Notes under the pieces: generated by a model | Seen by the model: the letters and a program-made list of their open reading frames with translations, nothing else | Databases searched by the model: none | Told to the model about the DNA's origin: nothing | Program-made: the position numbers and the translations under genes | DNA from: Bidens hawaiensis | Lineage: Eukaryota > Streptophyta > Magnoliopsida > Asterales > Asteraceae | Length of the DNA: 64,000 nt | Direction of reading: 5' to 3' | NCBI GenBank assembly: GCA_021521415.1 | Contig: JAIQDT010000299.1 | Span: 930,001-994,000, forward strand | Part shown: one piece after another, positions 1 through 11,154 of the stretch | Numbering within the stretch: the first letter of the stretch is position 1 | Layout: each line of letters begins with the position of its first letter

Positions 1-414
1 CTCTCTAGCACTTCGGATTCGGATCCAAGCAAAAGTAAGGAAGATTTTGGTGTTCAAGTGCCTTCGAATAGCAAGAATCACGTCCAGATCTACGTATTAT
101 CCGGATCTGAACTCGAACCCGAAGCAAAAGGTAGGTTTCGATTTAAATGGTTAAGTTTTATGGTTAGAATCGGCATGCAAACAGATATAATGATAGATCG
201 GGTTGTGAAATGTAAGAAAAATATACTTGGTAAGTTATAACCTCTTGGGTGCACTTTAAGATAAAAAGGTGGTGTTTGGACTATGAGAGATATGGGTTCA
301 GGATCAGGTGCATGGGGTCAGAATGTGTCGAAAGTTGAGAAAGAGTGAAAATCAGGTCCTGAGGAAGAGCCACGAAGTAAAATGGCTTTAAAATGGTAAA
401 AAACGAAGAAAGGA

Positions 415-522
415 AGGCATTTCGCTTCGCTTAGCCATGAGAAGCGAAACAGGCATTTCGCTTCGCTCAACCGTGAGAAGCGAAACAGTCATTTCGCTTC
501 GCTCAGCCGTGAGAAGCGAAAA
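415..522. repeat. 36-bp tandem repeat, 3 units, hairpin-forming
   Basis: Units at 415-450, 451-486 and 487-522. Each contains TTTCGCTTC and GAAGCGAAA, a perfect 9-bp inverted pair, so each unit can fold as a hairpin. Short open frames across it are a by-product of the repeat. Confidence 0.85.
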
Positions 523-1098
523 AGGTTATGTGAAGCGAAATTCTATGCAAAATTCCTCCCATGCGAAATTGTTTAAGTTGTTATTAAAATGTCACCCGAT
601 TCATTTTCTGATTCATTTTCTGAAGCGTTTTTGTTAAAGGACCCGATTCCCAGCCAGGGGCTCTGCCCCTTGGACCCTGCTAGGGGCTGCCGCCCCTAGA
701 CCCCGCTACAAAGGGCGCTGCCCCTGGACCCCCATTAGTTGAGGGTTTCATTCACCTAGATGTAAGAAGTAGTTGAAATTGATAATTGATACCCGTGCCT
801 TGTTACACAGTTAGCCATGCACAGATAAGGAAGGGCATCACACTTAACTCCGAGAGAAACAGGAACCATGTGAGTTTCTAGCCCCATTTCTGTGTTATGT
901 TTTGGAGCTGTTTGTATACTTAATGTGATTAGTTAATACACTTACCTTAAGTGGTAAGTCTATGCCGTATGAATGTTTATAAATATACCTAATTAGTGTA
1001 GAAAGAGTTAAACGTATGTGTGAAGAGGTATATGAGAACAGATATAGCTATTGAAAGAAAGGTATGTACGATATGTGTAGTGTATGATATGTAGAGTT

Positions 1099-1396
1099 GA
1101 AGAATAAAGGGTTGCCTACCCTAATAATATAGGCAAAGAATAAAGGGTTGTCTACCCTAATAATATAGGCGAAGAATAAAGGGTTGCCTACCCTAATAAT
1201 ATAGGCGAAGAATAAAGGGTTGCCTACCCTAATAATATAGGCGAAGAATAAAGGGTTGTCTACCCTAATAATATAGGCGAAGAATAAAGGGTTGCCTACC
1301 CTAATAATATAGGCGAAGAATGAAGGAATGAAGAGTTGCCTATCCTAATAATATAGGCGAAGAATGAAGGGTTGCATACCCTAATAATATATGCGG
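1099..1396. repeat. 36-bp tandem repeat, about 8 units
   Basis: The unit reads roughly GAAGAATAAAGGGTTGCCTA then CCCTAATAATATAGGC. It contains AGGGT/ACCCT and GCCTA/TAGGC inverted pairs. One unit near 1320-1360 carries a small duplication, and the last ones are degenerate. It lies between the two conserved LTR arms. Confidence 0.9.
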
Positions 1397-1837
1397 AGAT
1401 TATAGGGCGAAAGGCTCTTTAAAAACATAGAACGGTTTTGTATGTATAAAATAATGAAGGTAAGTAAAAATAGGAATGTATGGAAGTAAGAATGTAAAGA
1501 ATGAGAATGAAATGTATGTTACCTGCTTAACTAGAACTCACTCAGCGTAGCTGACTTTTAGTATGCACGCAGGCAAATATGTTGAGGCAGCTTGCTTGAG
1601 GAGGGACACATGGCATGAGCTAAAGACACTGGTATCTATGAAGAAGTGTCATAACTGTCTTATGTTATGTCTATGAAAGGATATTTTGAATGTTAAGACA
1701 AGATTCGATGTTTTGTAAAGTAATGTTTGAAGTTTTTTTTAACTATTCCGCGAAAGTTTTAATTAACTCTGATTTTAGAACTGTGTTTACGAGTAAATCC
1801 AACGCCAAGGTAGGGTTTCCGGGATCGGGGCCTTATA

Positions 1838-2629
1838 GGTGTGCCCGGTGGAGTGAGCTGTTAAACAATTTCACGCTCTTTTAGATGATGTATGAATTCT
1901 GAGCTGAGATACTCTCCACCTCGATCTGATCGAAGCATTTTATTAGTTTTCCCGAGTTGGTTTTCCACTTCGTTTTGAAACTCTTTGAACTTTTCAAAAG
2001 TTTCATGCTTGTGTTTCATAAGATACACATAAGCATATCGACTGTAATTGTCAATAAAAGAAACGAAGTATCTTTCATGATTTCTAGACATGGTTCTGAA
2101 AGGATTGCATACAATAGTATGCATGATTCCTAGCAGATCCTTTGCTCGTTCATTCTTACAAGTGAAGGAGTCTTTGACGAGTTTGCCAGCTAAGTAGGAT
2201 TCGTAGTCATCAAAAGAGTTCGGTCCTGTGGATTCAAGAATCCCTTCGAATTGGAGTCTCTTAACTCGTGCTTTGCTTATGTGGCCAAGTCGGCAAGGCC
2301 ATAGAAATGTATCATTGATGCCAAATCTGATACGTTTAGAAAAGATTATATACATTATTGTTTATTTGAACATCAATCTTATAAATACCATTTCGAGGTT
2401 TAGCCTCAAAATAAAAGATATCATTCAAGTATGCAGAAATAGCAATACCATTAAAAACGTACTTAAATCCTTGTTCAAATAGTAAAGAAATTGAAATAAT
2501 GTTTCTGGTCAAACCATGTGCAAACAAACAGTTATTCAAAGTAACTACAAGGCCAGATGGACAAGCAAAACAATATGTGCCAGTTGCAAGAACTAGGACT
2601 CTCTTTCCATCACCAACGATGAGTTCCAT
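1838..2629 (-). pseudogene. copia pol fragment: GAG-pre-integrase and integrase, broken
   Basis: Two overlapping frames. The segment 2629-2336 carries the pre-integrase region (FACPSGLVVTLNNC, then LTRNIISISLL). The segment 2355-1861 carries integrase: the zinc-binding domain begins at CRLGHI, and the catalytic core runs through FIDNYSRYAYVYLM to LRSDRGGEY. Several key residues are lost. The usual CxxC of the zinc domain reads YESY, with both Cys changed to Tyr. The first catalytic Asp, normally in an HTDVCGP-type motif, reads HTIVCNP. A stop follows REIV, yet the family's QLTPPGTP continues in frame to 1838. A frameshift separates the two segments. In the family this enzyme would insert the cDNA copy; here it is inactive and truncated. 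Confidence 0.85.
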
Positions 2630-2796
2630 GCTGCCTTGTTTCAGCTTCTTCTAGTTTTCAGGCTCCTGCAAGACATTAACGATGTGGTAACCACATCCGG
2701 TGTCAAATTCCCATGTGTTGCTAGAGACAGTAAAAAGTTCAATAACGTAAATGTAAATACCTTTAAAGGAGCTTCCAGCATTGGTCCTCTGCCTTT

Positions 2797-3601
2797 TTAG
2801 TTACACTTCCAGTGTCCCATTTTGTTGCACTTGTAGCACCGGCGCTCCTCAGGAGGCGGCGGTGGTACCTTTGCAACACCCTTGTTAGTGTTGGTGGCAG
2901 ACCTGGCAGCAACATTAACCTTCTTCTTGCCTTTACCGTTATGACCCCGGTTCTTAGGTTTAGGTTTCACGACACCAGCAGATCGAACCATAAGAACTTG
3001 ATTAGTTTTAGAGGGAATATTCATCTCAGCCGTTTTAAGCATTCCATGAAGACTGTCTTCACCCAGCCATTCATATTGAAATTCATTACGAGCTGGTCGT
3101 AAGAGCTGGGATGAGAGTTCAGGATGAAATCCACCGCCATTTCATCTGACAGGGGATAATCAAGTTCCCTTAATTGTTTGATGTACCCTTTCATTCTGAC
3201 GACATGCGCACTAACAGGTGATCCCTGTTCCATTCTGCAGCTGATGAGCCGCTTCAGGGTGTCATAGCGTTCTTGACGGGCTTGTTTCTGGAACATGCCC
3301 TTGAGTTTCTCAAGCATCTCATAGGCACAAAAATCTTCCAAGCCTTTAGCAAGCTCATAAGGCATGATGGCTAGCATGATACAGGCGACTTCAGCAGAAT
3401 AGTCTATATGTTTGTCAAGAACCCTTTTAGCATCAACAGTATTTTTTTCAGGCTCAGTTGGAACAGGTCCATCGAGAACATAGTGCTTCTTTGCCATCTT
3501 TAGAACAAGTCCAAAATTGTGGTGCCATTCAAGAAAGTTGGTGTCATTTAGCTTTTCTTTCTCACCTTGAGGGTGAATGAGGAGTTATTATCAGTTGACA
3601 T
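2797..3601 (-). pseudogene. copia gag polyprotein, frameshifted
   Basis: The best start is the ATG at 3601-3599 (MSTDNNSSF). The frame shifts about 16 codons later, and the main part resumes near 3520 (FLEWHHNFGLVLKMAKKHYV). The capsid-like region runs to about 3025 and includes QERYDTLKRLISCRMEQG and YIKQLRELDYPLSDE, typical of plant copia gag. A second shift near 3040 leads to MLKTAEMNIPS, a Lys-rich linker, a Pro run, and a CCHC zinc knuckle CYKCNKMGH. The knuckle is damaged: its last Cys position is replaced by a stop (HWKCN, stop). In the family, gag forms the particle and binds RNA. The protein cannot be made from this copy. Confidence 0.85.
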
Positions 3602-4691
3602 CTGTTTAAATAAGCAAAAGGGTAAATTTTAATTAGTATTTTTGATGTTTTAATCCTATTATTAATGATCCAATAACATTAGTAAATTGGAACTTGAGAA
3701 TCTGGCTTCCAGTTACTAATGGCAGCTGTAGCACACAACATTAGTAAGTGGTTAGGCAGACATACAATGATTGCCAATTGTGAATAAAACATAACTCTCG
3801 ATTATGAGGTCTATTAAGACAACACTTGCCTAAGTAGATACGTTTAGCCTAATCTATGCCCACTTTAGTCTCCAGATAGCTGTTGCACGTAATAGGAGAG
3901 TAAAGTAATAGTCGCCCTAGTATAGTCATTTGTGAAAGGGCCGGATGTGTCAACGAAACCCTTTCACCCTAAAGGGATAGGTTAGAAATCAAGTGCGGTG
4001 CTGTAGCTCCAAACACTTGAAGTTTCGCAGTATGCCTCAAGTGTGATTTATAGTAGAATGGCATAGACTCTTGATTTAAGATTGGGATTAATTTTAATAT
4101 TACCGAATTGAGTAAAAGTCCAGTTTCATTGATCGAGACAACTTGATGAACCCTTTCATCTCTCAGGACACTTAGTTTTAATATAACCTATTAAAACTAA
4201 GTTTGTCGCGATAACAATAACCAATTTTAAGCAAATAGTTTACCTATTAAGTTATTAGTTATGGAAAATTAAATTTAGTTTAATTTTGCAAAACATGATT
4301 GGTTAATTTATTTTAAAATATTTGGTATTAGGTTAGTGGTATTATAACCTATTATAATTAAGCAAGCAACCATAATAACAAACAAGAATATGTAAATCTT
4401 TAAATGGCCAAGATTAGTGATTGATCTTGCTAGAGCCTATTAGCAAGATCAATCGGGTCAAGGGGTCACAACACAAAACAACCACAAGGACGGACTCTTG
4501 GTGTATCCCGTCATCTTTGGTAACTCCCACTGACTCCAAGAACTCCATGAGCTCATCCTCGGTTTTCCTTCGGGTCTTCTTCATTACAAAGTTGCCCTAA
4601 AATTTTATCCAGATCAAAAACGTCAACTACCATGAAGTTTATGATGTAGAACCGGCGAAAATACCAGATTCGACTCGTATGTTGTAACCAA
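3602..4691 (-). other. copia internal leader between primer-binding site and gag
   Basis: About 1.1 kb of AT-rich sequence, long for a copia leader. Apart from the small open frame at 4414-4584 I see no coding sequence. Near 3950-3985 the plus strand carries GAAACCCTTTCACCCTAAAGG, otherwise unremarkable. Confidence 0.5.
4414..4584 (-). CDS. small open frame in copia leader, 56 residues, uncertain
   Basis: Runs from the ATG at 4584-4582 to the TAA at 4416-4414. It begins with a strongly charged stretch, MKKTRRKTEDELMEFLES, followed by VGVTKDDG and a hydrophobic tail (VLVVVLCC). I do not recognise it. It could be a leader peptide of the retrotransposon, a captured fragment or chance. Its position ahead of gag would make it an upstream open frame in the genomic RNA. 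Confidence 0.25.
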   Translation of the reverse strand: MKKTRRKTEDELMEFLESVGVTKDDGIHQESVLVVVLCCDPLTRLILLIGSSKINH

Positions 4692-4704
4692 GGCTCTGAT
4701 ATCA
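4692..4704 (-). promoter_or_regulatory. primer-binding site, initiator tRNA-Met type (copia)
   Basis: The minus strand reads TGATATCAGAGCC, one G-to-A change from the canonical TGGTATCAGAGC. It lies one base from the LTR end at 4706. Confidence 0.85.
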
Positions 4705-4705
4705 C

Positions 4706-5337
4706 TGTTGGGTTTCAGTGGTGATCAGTCAAAATTTTATTATTAAGCCCGGTTCAATAATATGTGACAAATAATTAATTAATCCAATTATTCAATATAT
4801 GCGCAGCGGAAAGTAGACGATTAATCAGCACTAAAACTATACCCGACAGGATCCGGTTACAAACATTACAAGTATGAGTCAAACAATAAATATACAATTG
4901 TAAACTAACAATATATTTAAGTTTACATCGGTTAATAAATAACCGGTTAAGACGCCGAAGGCTAACGAACTGAGGTAGGTGACACAACGAGACGAACGAC
5001 CGGTGATGACGGTGCTCGGTGGCAACGACAATAGCGGGCAGTAGCGGCTGGTGGAGGTCAGTGGAAAGCACAGCACCAGCGGGTGGCGGCAGTCGCGGCA
5101 AGTTGCGGCGGACGGCGACGGACAGCTGCGGACGGTAGCGGACAGCGACGGTCGGCGGTCTGGCGGCTAGGGGTGGAGGAAGAGAGAGTTAAGGACTTGT
5201 GTTATGATTTTAAACCCAATGGGCCATTAAGTCCGTCTCTAACTCCAAAGCCCACTCCATGTAATTTTGTTTCGTTAAAGTGTCCACACCGGTTAACTAA
5301 CTTAAGCGGGTTTATTGTTCGTTATCTTACGGTGTAA
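4706..5337 (-). mobile_element. copia 5' LTR, larger part
   Basis: Inner LTR edge TGTTGGGTTTCAG at 4706. The LTR continues to 5337, is cut by the inverted-repeat element at 5338-11081, and resumes at 11087-11149, ending CCAACA. Joined length is about 695 bp. A GC-rich run of related GCGGACRGCGACGG words lies at about 5075-5160. Open frames here are not genes. Confidence 0.75.
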
Positions 5338-5529
5338 TGATGAGTGGGTAAAATAATGTGTTTTAAAGTCTAATATCATGTGTTTTAGTTATTTATATCT
5401 ATCAAACAAGATTACTTTGAGTTATTTTTATAACTTGTTAGTTTAAGAGAGCACGCACTAAAATGATACAAATTGTTTGTCGGTTATGAAAATGGTGTTG
5501 CATAAATAAATCATTGGATATATAATTTG

Positions 5530-6317
5530 ATCGGTCGTCGTCGGACCGGTAAAAGATAAAGAAGAATGTGTTCCTAATCACCTTAAACTAGTTAGGGTAA
5601 GAAGGGTGTCGAACCACGAAGAGTTTGTGGTCGGTGATCTATATTTAATCGATTAATAATTATGAATCTTTTTTGAGTAGTCGTATAGACCAAACATGAT
5701 TTTTGATTTGAAATAATTATATTTTTAAGCTTTAATGAAAACAAATAAAAATTTTCAAGAAATACAATTGAGTTATAAACAATGATTATGAAACTATTCA
5801 AACCCAGGTTTCAAATTCTACAACCAATTCGAGCAAAACACATTATAAAAGTGAGCTCAAGTAATCACAATGGTTATTTAGATAGCAAATAATTCATAAC
5901 GAAAGGAATCAATATTCGTCTTTCACAAGTAAATGGTGCAAGAAAAACCTTCAAAATATGAATTATGGACAAATATATGCAATATAGATTAAGAACATTC
6001 ACAACCTTGAACACAAATAAAGAATCATAGCAATTATCATCTTACGAAGTCAATGACGCAAGGAAATCTTAACAACGCAGGTTCATAATAATAAAAGATT
6101 ACTTAATTCATGTCTTTCAAACCAAACAATTGCATAAAATATTGTCTCAAATTATGAATGTAAAAAACCCTAAAACTTACAAAACCCTACACCTGGGAAT
6201 GATTAAGGGATTAGCCGCTCATGGTTGTGGAGACCATCTTCTCTTTTGTTGTGCAATCTTCAAGAATGGATGTCAAAGTTTTGTTGAAAACCTCCAATAA
6301 TTGTCTTCCTCTAATGG
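5530..6317. other. interior of inverted-repeat element, left part, non-coding
   Basis: AT-rich, with no credible open frame. Low-complexity stretches such as 'attaatcgattaataatt' occur. It continues after the two insertions at 8339-8380 and 10477-10885. Confidence 0.5.
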
Positions 6318-6322
6318 TGTAA

Positions 6323-6828
6323 TGTAAGGCCCCGAACCCCGGGAACCCTACAGTTGGTATTCATATAAAATACTTAAACTTGAAAACAGTTCGTTTCATT
6401 AAAATAAGCATCTCAGAGTATAATTCAGCGGAAAACCATAATTGATAAAAAAAAAGTTCCCGAAAACCGGGAATTATGCCCAAAACCAATTTAAATATAT
6501 TTAAACAAATACCAAAAAGAAAATGTTCATTATTATTGAGACATCCGACCAGGCATGCCCTCCACCGTCCAAGTAGCTTCGTGCACGTCCAAGCGGTAAT
6601 GCATCCTCCTCCTAACCTGAAACTCACACTAACATGCACACAAAGTCAGCTTGAGCTGAGTGAGTTCAAGTTTTAAATAAATAACATCAATAAATAATAA
6701 TCATGATAGTCTTCCCAAAGGTCTTAAGCTAAAAAAAAAGATACATCAGTTAGGCCATCATCTTCAATACATAATCATCCTTAATCTACATGTATATACA
6801 TATATATAAATAAACATCCTTATAAGTG

Positions 6829-6880
<52 letters not shown>

Positions 6881-8333
6881 ACATCCAAATAATAACATCA
6901 GGGTCGAGCAAACGTACAACCCAAACACGTAACATCTCATCAACGTATGCAAACACAAAGTAGGCACACGTAACATCCGTAGTCGATAACGACTACTAAC
7001 ATCGCCAAATATTGGCCATACAATAATACATACATACATACTATAACATCCCAAGGCCTACCATATACAAGCAAGCCTATATAAAATAGTTTAAACGTTT
7101 CATCAACAAAATCGTTTAGGTGTGCATGCTAGCCCAAAACTTAAAAAGATTTAAAAGGGGCATCATGAACTCACCTGACACAAGACACGTATTCACCACG
7201 AGCCAGATGATCCCTAAGTAATCCCAAAACTCAAACACCTGTCGGTTTACATACAATCATTACAATCGACATCGAAAGGACTCGTTTATCCTACGAGACG
7301 TTCTAACATGATTCGAGTCACCTAAACCCTCGACCTCATCAAACTAAACCACAACAGCCCCCGAGGCCTCACATTCACCAAAACCACCCTTAGGTACTCC
7401 CGGGAATAAAGAATTTCCCAATTTGCCCCCGGAAGCACTAGGTGACACTAACATGCACGTTTAAGAGTCGTTTAAGCCGTTAACATCCAACTCAGCCCCG
7501 TGTGGACCCAATATGATAAAATCACAGCCAACAAGTCCACACGACGCTACACGAGTCAAATGGGTCGGTAACTCGCAAGTACAACGCACCAACTACTCAA
7601 TAAACGCAATTGCGCGTTGTACCGACCTGTTGGAGTAACCGACAACCAATTCAACCCCATAACTTATAAAAATGATTTTTCAATAGTCCGTACATCAAAC
7701 CAAGTGTCCCCGAGCTGAATTGGTCGTTAAAAATCACTTCAACCCTCGCATTAAACGCATCAAACTACAATTCTAGTCAACCGAACACAATCTTTCAAAT
7801 GATAACTAGTTAACCAATCTAACGAACCCCAATGAATATGGTTTTTAAGTATGATATAGTACACATACCTAGGAGGATTTTGGTGCAAAAACCTCACTCA
7901 AAACAGTCTCGAAAATGCTCAATTGGACAGCCACCCGGTTAGCCTACAACAAGCCATTAATTGATCAATACGCGTGTTATAACGACCAATTATGGTGTAA
8001 AAGACTTGGGGAATCGTAGTACTAACCTTTAATTGATGTTTTACTTTCATGACTTGTCCGGAAAAAAGGAAAATCGCGGGGCGGGGGGGGGGGGGGGGGG
8101 TTGAGCTGCCGATCGGAATTATGAATGGGTTAGGGTTAGGTTTGTTTATGTTATAAACATTTTTCACATCTAGTCCCTCCAATTATAAAGAATTAACATT
8201 TTGGTTGAAAAGTTAAATGTTATAACGTACCGGGAGGGCGAGAGGGCTTCTGAGAAAGGTCGGTTAAACCCCGAGAATTATACATACTTTACAGACTTTA
8301 ATTATTTTAAACCGGAAATTAACGGGTGTTACA
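6323..8333 (-). mobile_element. solo LTR, Tekay-like family A
   Basis: Starts TGTAAGGCCCC and ends GGGTGTTACA on the plus strand. Perfect 5-bp TSD TGTAA at 6318-6322 and 8334-8338. No internal retrotransposon sequence is present, so it arose by recombination between two LTRs. Orientation is taken from the related complete element at 30798-41173. Conserved LTR signals, in sense order on the minus strand: a CCGATCGG palindrome and telo-box near 8107-8145, arm GTGAGTTCA (7174-7166), arm TGAACTCAC (6668-6660), then hairpin TCAGCT-CA-AGCTGA (6659-6646). Simple CT and AT runs lie at 6832-6881 and a run of 18 G at 8083-8100. Confidence 0.93.
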
Positions 8334-8380
8334 TGTAAAAAGCTTCTTTTTAAACTCATTCCCTCCTTCTGCTCTCGTAA

Positions 8381-10473
8381 GGGGGTGTTTGGTACAGAGA
8401 ATTGGGGGGTGAGAAATGGAAATGGAAACAATTCTCTTGTTTGTTTACGAAAGAAGAGGTGAGAAATGGAAATAAACCATTTCCATTTCCCTGATTTCTT
8501 TTCTCTAAAAAAAGCGGAGAAATCATTTCTCCAGGGTTTCATTTCTCACTTCCATTCTCTTCCGATTAACAGATCCCCTCTCATCGCTATCTCCATGAAA
8601 CTGGTGGAGAGAGAAACAACAAACCCCAAGCCATAAATCCAATCGAATCGGATCATCCAGTTCTCACCAACTGTCAAATGCTCACAATTTGCTCCCAATT
8701 CACACCGATTCTCGTTCCGGTGAGTGATTCTGTAACTGATTATTGTTCCGATGACCTAATTCCGCTTTGATCCGTCTCGATTGGTGATTGATTGTTAGTT
8801 GTTGTGATTGATTGTGTAGATGTGGATCTGAGTTATGGTGAATTGTTAGTTGTGCTGGTTTATTGTTGTTTTGATGATTAATTGATGTGCGATGAGTGAT
8901 CTTATGGGGATTTTGATGTGGTTTTGTGAAATCTAGAGTGTGATAACGTAATTGATTGTGGATTGTTAAATTATTTATGATGTAGGTTGCTTTATAGTAA
9001 GAGTTTGTTAAAGGATGTGTGACATTAATGTGATTATTGCAACTTCAATGGCAGCTGAATGTTATATTCTGGTTTTTAGATGTAGCTTACTTTGAAATTA
9101 TACATCATATAATGTAATAATGCCTCTTGTAGCATACTGCATACTGAAACTAGTGAATTATTTGTTGGAGATAATTAGTCAAAGGTGGAATAAGGAGTGT
9201 ATGGTTTTGTTATTACTATTTACAGTTCTTAGAAGGAATATATCTTACTGATTTAGTAATTTATGTGCATCGTCATCTTGTTTTAGCATATAAGTTCGAG
9301 TTAGTTTAACACTGAATGAGGTTTTGGGAATAGTTCTGTGATAGAAGCATATTTTCTTCAGTGGTTAATATGTTTGTTCATGGGAATTGTGCTCTATCTA
9401 GGGACTTGATTACTGCTTTTTTAATGCTTAACTCTTGCCTAATGAGGAAAAGTAATTAGATGTGTCTTGTTTGTGACCATGGTAATTTTACCCAACCTTG
9501 TGTGCAAAAAGGATGAAGATAAAAGTTAATGTATTTGTAGTGCATCTTCTTTAATTTTTGTTATTGTAGTGCATACCTATGCAGGTGTTATGTGAAACCT
9601 CATTGATTATTATTTTTTCAGGAACACATGTTTGTTGGTGAAATAACTTTGAGGGTCCCAAAAGTGTTTGTGGAGGGTGACATTCATTAGAATATTTGGT
9701 TCTCATCAGGCTTAAAATGGCCTCTTCCAGCCTAGGACATGGTGGAGTCGGTACATCAAGAACTGTTGGTGGATTTAATGAATCCTCTACTGCAATTGAT
9801 CGGTTGGGAAGGGGAAGGCTTGAGATGAGACTTAGGGATAAAGTGGAACGTGGCGATGACAAAGTGAGTGTAAGTATAATCGTTTTAATAAACAGTTAAA
9901 CGAGTTAAAAATATATTCAAAAAATCAAGTTTATTGTTCCAGGATAGTGAACCAGAGATTGTGCATGGGGCGAGTACTGAAGCTGGACATGTAATAAGGA
10001 CAACAATTGGAGGGCGTAACGGTCAATCTGAACAGGTAGGAAGTGATGAGTTTAAAGAATTAGGTGGTCTGTTTTAGAATTTTGATATGTGCCTACGCAT
10101 GTAAACGAACACGAACAAAGCATGTTTTTGTATGTTCGTTTAACTTTAACTGAACAAACTATTGTGCACTATGTTTTGTATGTGAATTGGTTTGATCAAT
10201 GCATATTTTGGTTGGAATTTATGCATCTTTTTATATGTTTTTTATTTTTTAATAAATATTTGTTATGAAAAAAATACTTGTGCTAATGATAAAGTTGATA
10301 TAATTCTCTGTTTATTTTCTATGTACCAAACAAGAGAAATGATTCTCAGCTATATTTCTCTACTGAAATCTCTGTACTACCAAACAGAACAGTCAATTCT
10401 CATTCTCCAGACCAATTCCCTTTCTCTGCAATTCCATTTCTCTACAATTCCATTCTCTGTACCAAACACCCCC
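8381..10473 (+). mobile_element. PIF/Harbinger-like DNA transposon, non-autonomous
   Basis: Terminal inverted repeats GGGGGTGTTTGGTACAGAGA and its complement at the right end, with 3-bp TSD TAA at 8378-8380 and 10474-10476. These are hallmarks of PIF/Harbinger and Tourist elements. Subterminal sequence near each end shares AGAGAAATGGAA-type motifs in inverted orientation. At about 2.1 kb with no DDE transposase it should depend on another copy. The interior carries what looks like exon-intron structure (see 8570-10036). Confidence 0.88.
8570..10036 (+). pseudogene. exon-like segments inside the PIF element, possibly a captured gene fragment
   Basis: A leader-like stretch ends at TCGTTCCG followed by GTGAGTGATTCTG, a good splice donor, then about 0.9 kb of T-rich intron-like sequence. 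Further on, TCATCAG (about 9711) precedes a frame starting at the ATG at 9717, coding MASSSLGHGGVGTSRTVGG and ending around ERGDDK before GTGAGTG (about 9862). The next exon starts after TTCCAG near 9942 with DSEPEIVHGAS, continues VIRTTIGGRNGQSEQ and stops at a GTAGGAAG donor (about 10036). There is no terminal exon. I do not recognise the protein. It may be the 5' end of a host gene captured by the transposon, or a remnant of the element's own first gene. Confidence 0.45.
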
Positions 10474-10476
10474 TAA

Positions 10477-10885
10477 GTGCTGTCTTTCTAACTCCCCCAA
10501 ATAATTGGAGTTAAAAATAATCCATCATGCTACCAGCTTCTTTTTATGCGTAACCCCCTTCCTAAGAATATAATTATCTTTCTTCCATTTTCTCTTTGTA
10601 ACAAACAGCCAAGGGCTGTTGTTTTTTCTTTTTCTTCCTTCGTTAGCTGCAAAAAGCCTCTCAAAACTACCGTCCCCTTTTCCTTTTCAACCATAATCCA
10701 GCCCATTATTTTTATTAATTGCAGCCCTTCTTGACTTATGAATATGGCCCGTAAGAAGTCCATCACGTTTTATTGTCCTCAATTCCTATTATATACTTTC
10801 TTTTTAGCTCATGTGAGGAAACATATCGTGGGTACTTGCTCATTGATTTTCATTATATTTAGTATTCATATGTTAAACATTTGAA
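10477..10885. other. interior of inverted-repeat element, right part, non-coding
   Basis: Pyrimidine-rich on the plus strand, with no gene seen. Confidence 0.4.
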
Positions 10886-11154
10886 TTTAAAATTATATAT
10901 CCAATGATTTATTTATGCAACACCATTTTCATAACCGACAAAACAATTTGTATCATTTTAGTGCGTGCCCTCTTAAACTAACAAGTTATAAAAATAACTC
11001 AAAGTAATCTTGTTTGATAGATATAAATAACTCAAACACATGATATTAGACTTTAAAACACATTATTTTACCCACTCATCATGTAACTCTCACGGGTCGT
11101 AACCCGATTGGCAGTATTGGCTTACCCGAACCGGTTCATAATTCCAACAGTCAT

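Larger units (their letters stand above)
1..1837 (+). mobile_element. LTR of a Ty3/gypsy-type element, 3' part (5' end outside window)
   Basis: The right end, near 1775-1837, matches the reverse complement of the LTR start at 62149 (shared stretch around 'gtttacgagtaaatccaacg'), so this is the 3' end of an LTR read on the plus strand. The terminal TTACA expected from the other LTRs has decayed to TTATA at 1833-1837. Copia integrase sequence begins directly after it, so the LTR appears to have inserted into the copia element, with GGTGT (1838-1842) the predicted TSD; the partner lies outside the window. Inside are two different 36-bp tandem arrays, a GC-rich stretch near 655-735, and the shared LTR arms GTGAGTTTCTAG (870-881) and CTAGAACTCAC (1531-1541) followed by the hairpin at 1542-1554. 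No coding sequence is seen. Confidence 0.75.
5338..11081. mobile_element. inverted-repeat (TIR or foldback) element, 5-bp TSD, hosting two insertions
   Basis: Arms of about 195 bp at 5338-5529 and 10886-11081 are inverted copies differing at about three positions. The ends are TGATGAGTGGG and CCCACTCATCA. The element is flanked by TGTAA at 5333-5337 and 11082-11086, and removing it restores a continuous copia LTR. Subtracting the solo LTR (6323-8338 with its TSD) and the PIF element (8381-10476 with its TSD) leaves about 1.63 kb. No transposase is visible, so it would be non-autonomous. Five-base TSDs do not match the usual 9 bp of Mutator-like or 8 bp of hAT elements, so I leave the superfamily open. 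Confidence 0.7.
1838..11149 (-). mobile_element. Ty1/copia retrotransposon, 5' half, nested into by other elements
   Basis: Reading leftwards on the minus strand: a 5' LTR (11149-11087 and 5337-4706), a primer-binding site complementary to initiator tRNA-Met (4704-4692), a long leader, gag, a protease/pre-integrase region and part of integrase, ending at 1838 where another LTR is inserted. The LTR ends are TGTTGG and CCAACA on the plus strand. The rest of pol and the 3' LTR must lie left of the window. GTCAT at 11150-11154 is the predicted TSD; its partner is not visible. All coding parts are broken. Confidence 0.8.

Noticed and set aside
58..240. 60-codon frame at the window start
   Set aside because: It lies within an LTR with no start context or family resemblance.
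1099..1396. CRISPR-like array
   Set aside because: Units are contiguous with no unique spacers, in a plant LTR.
8100..8145. Interstitial telomere repeat
   Set aside because: Only one or two TTTAGGG-like units; better read as the telo-box of the LTR promoter.
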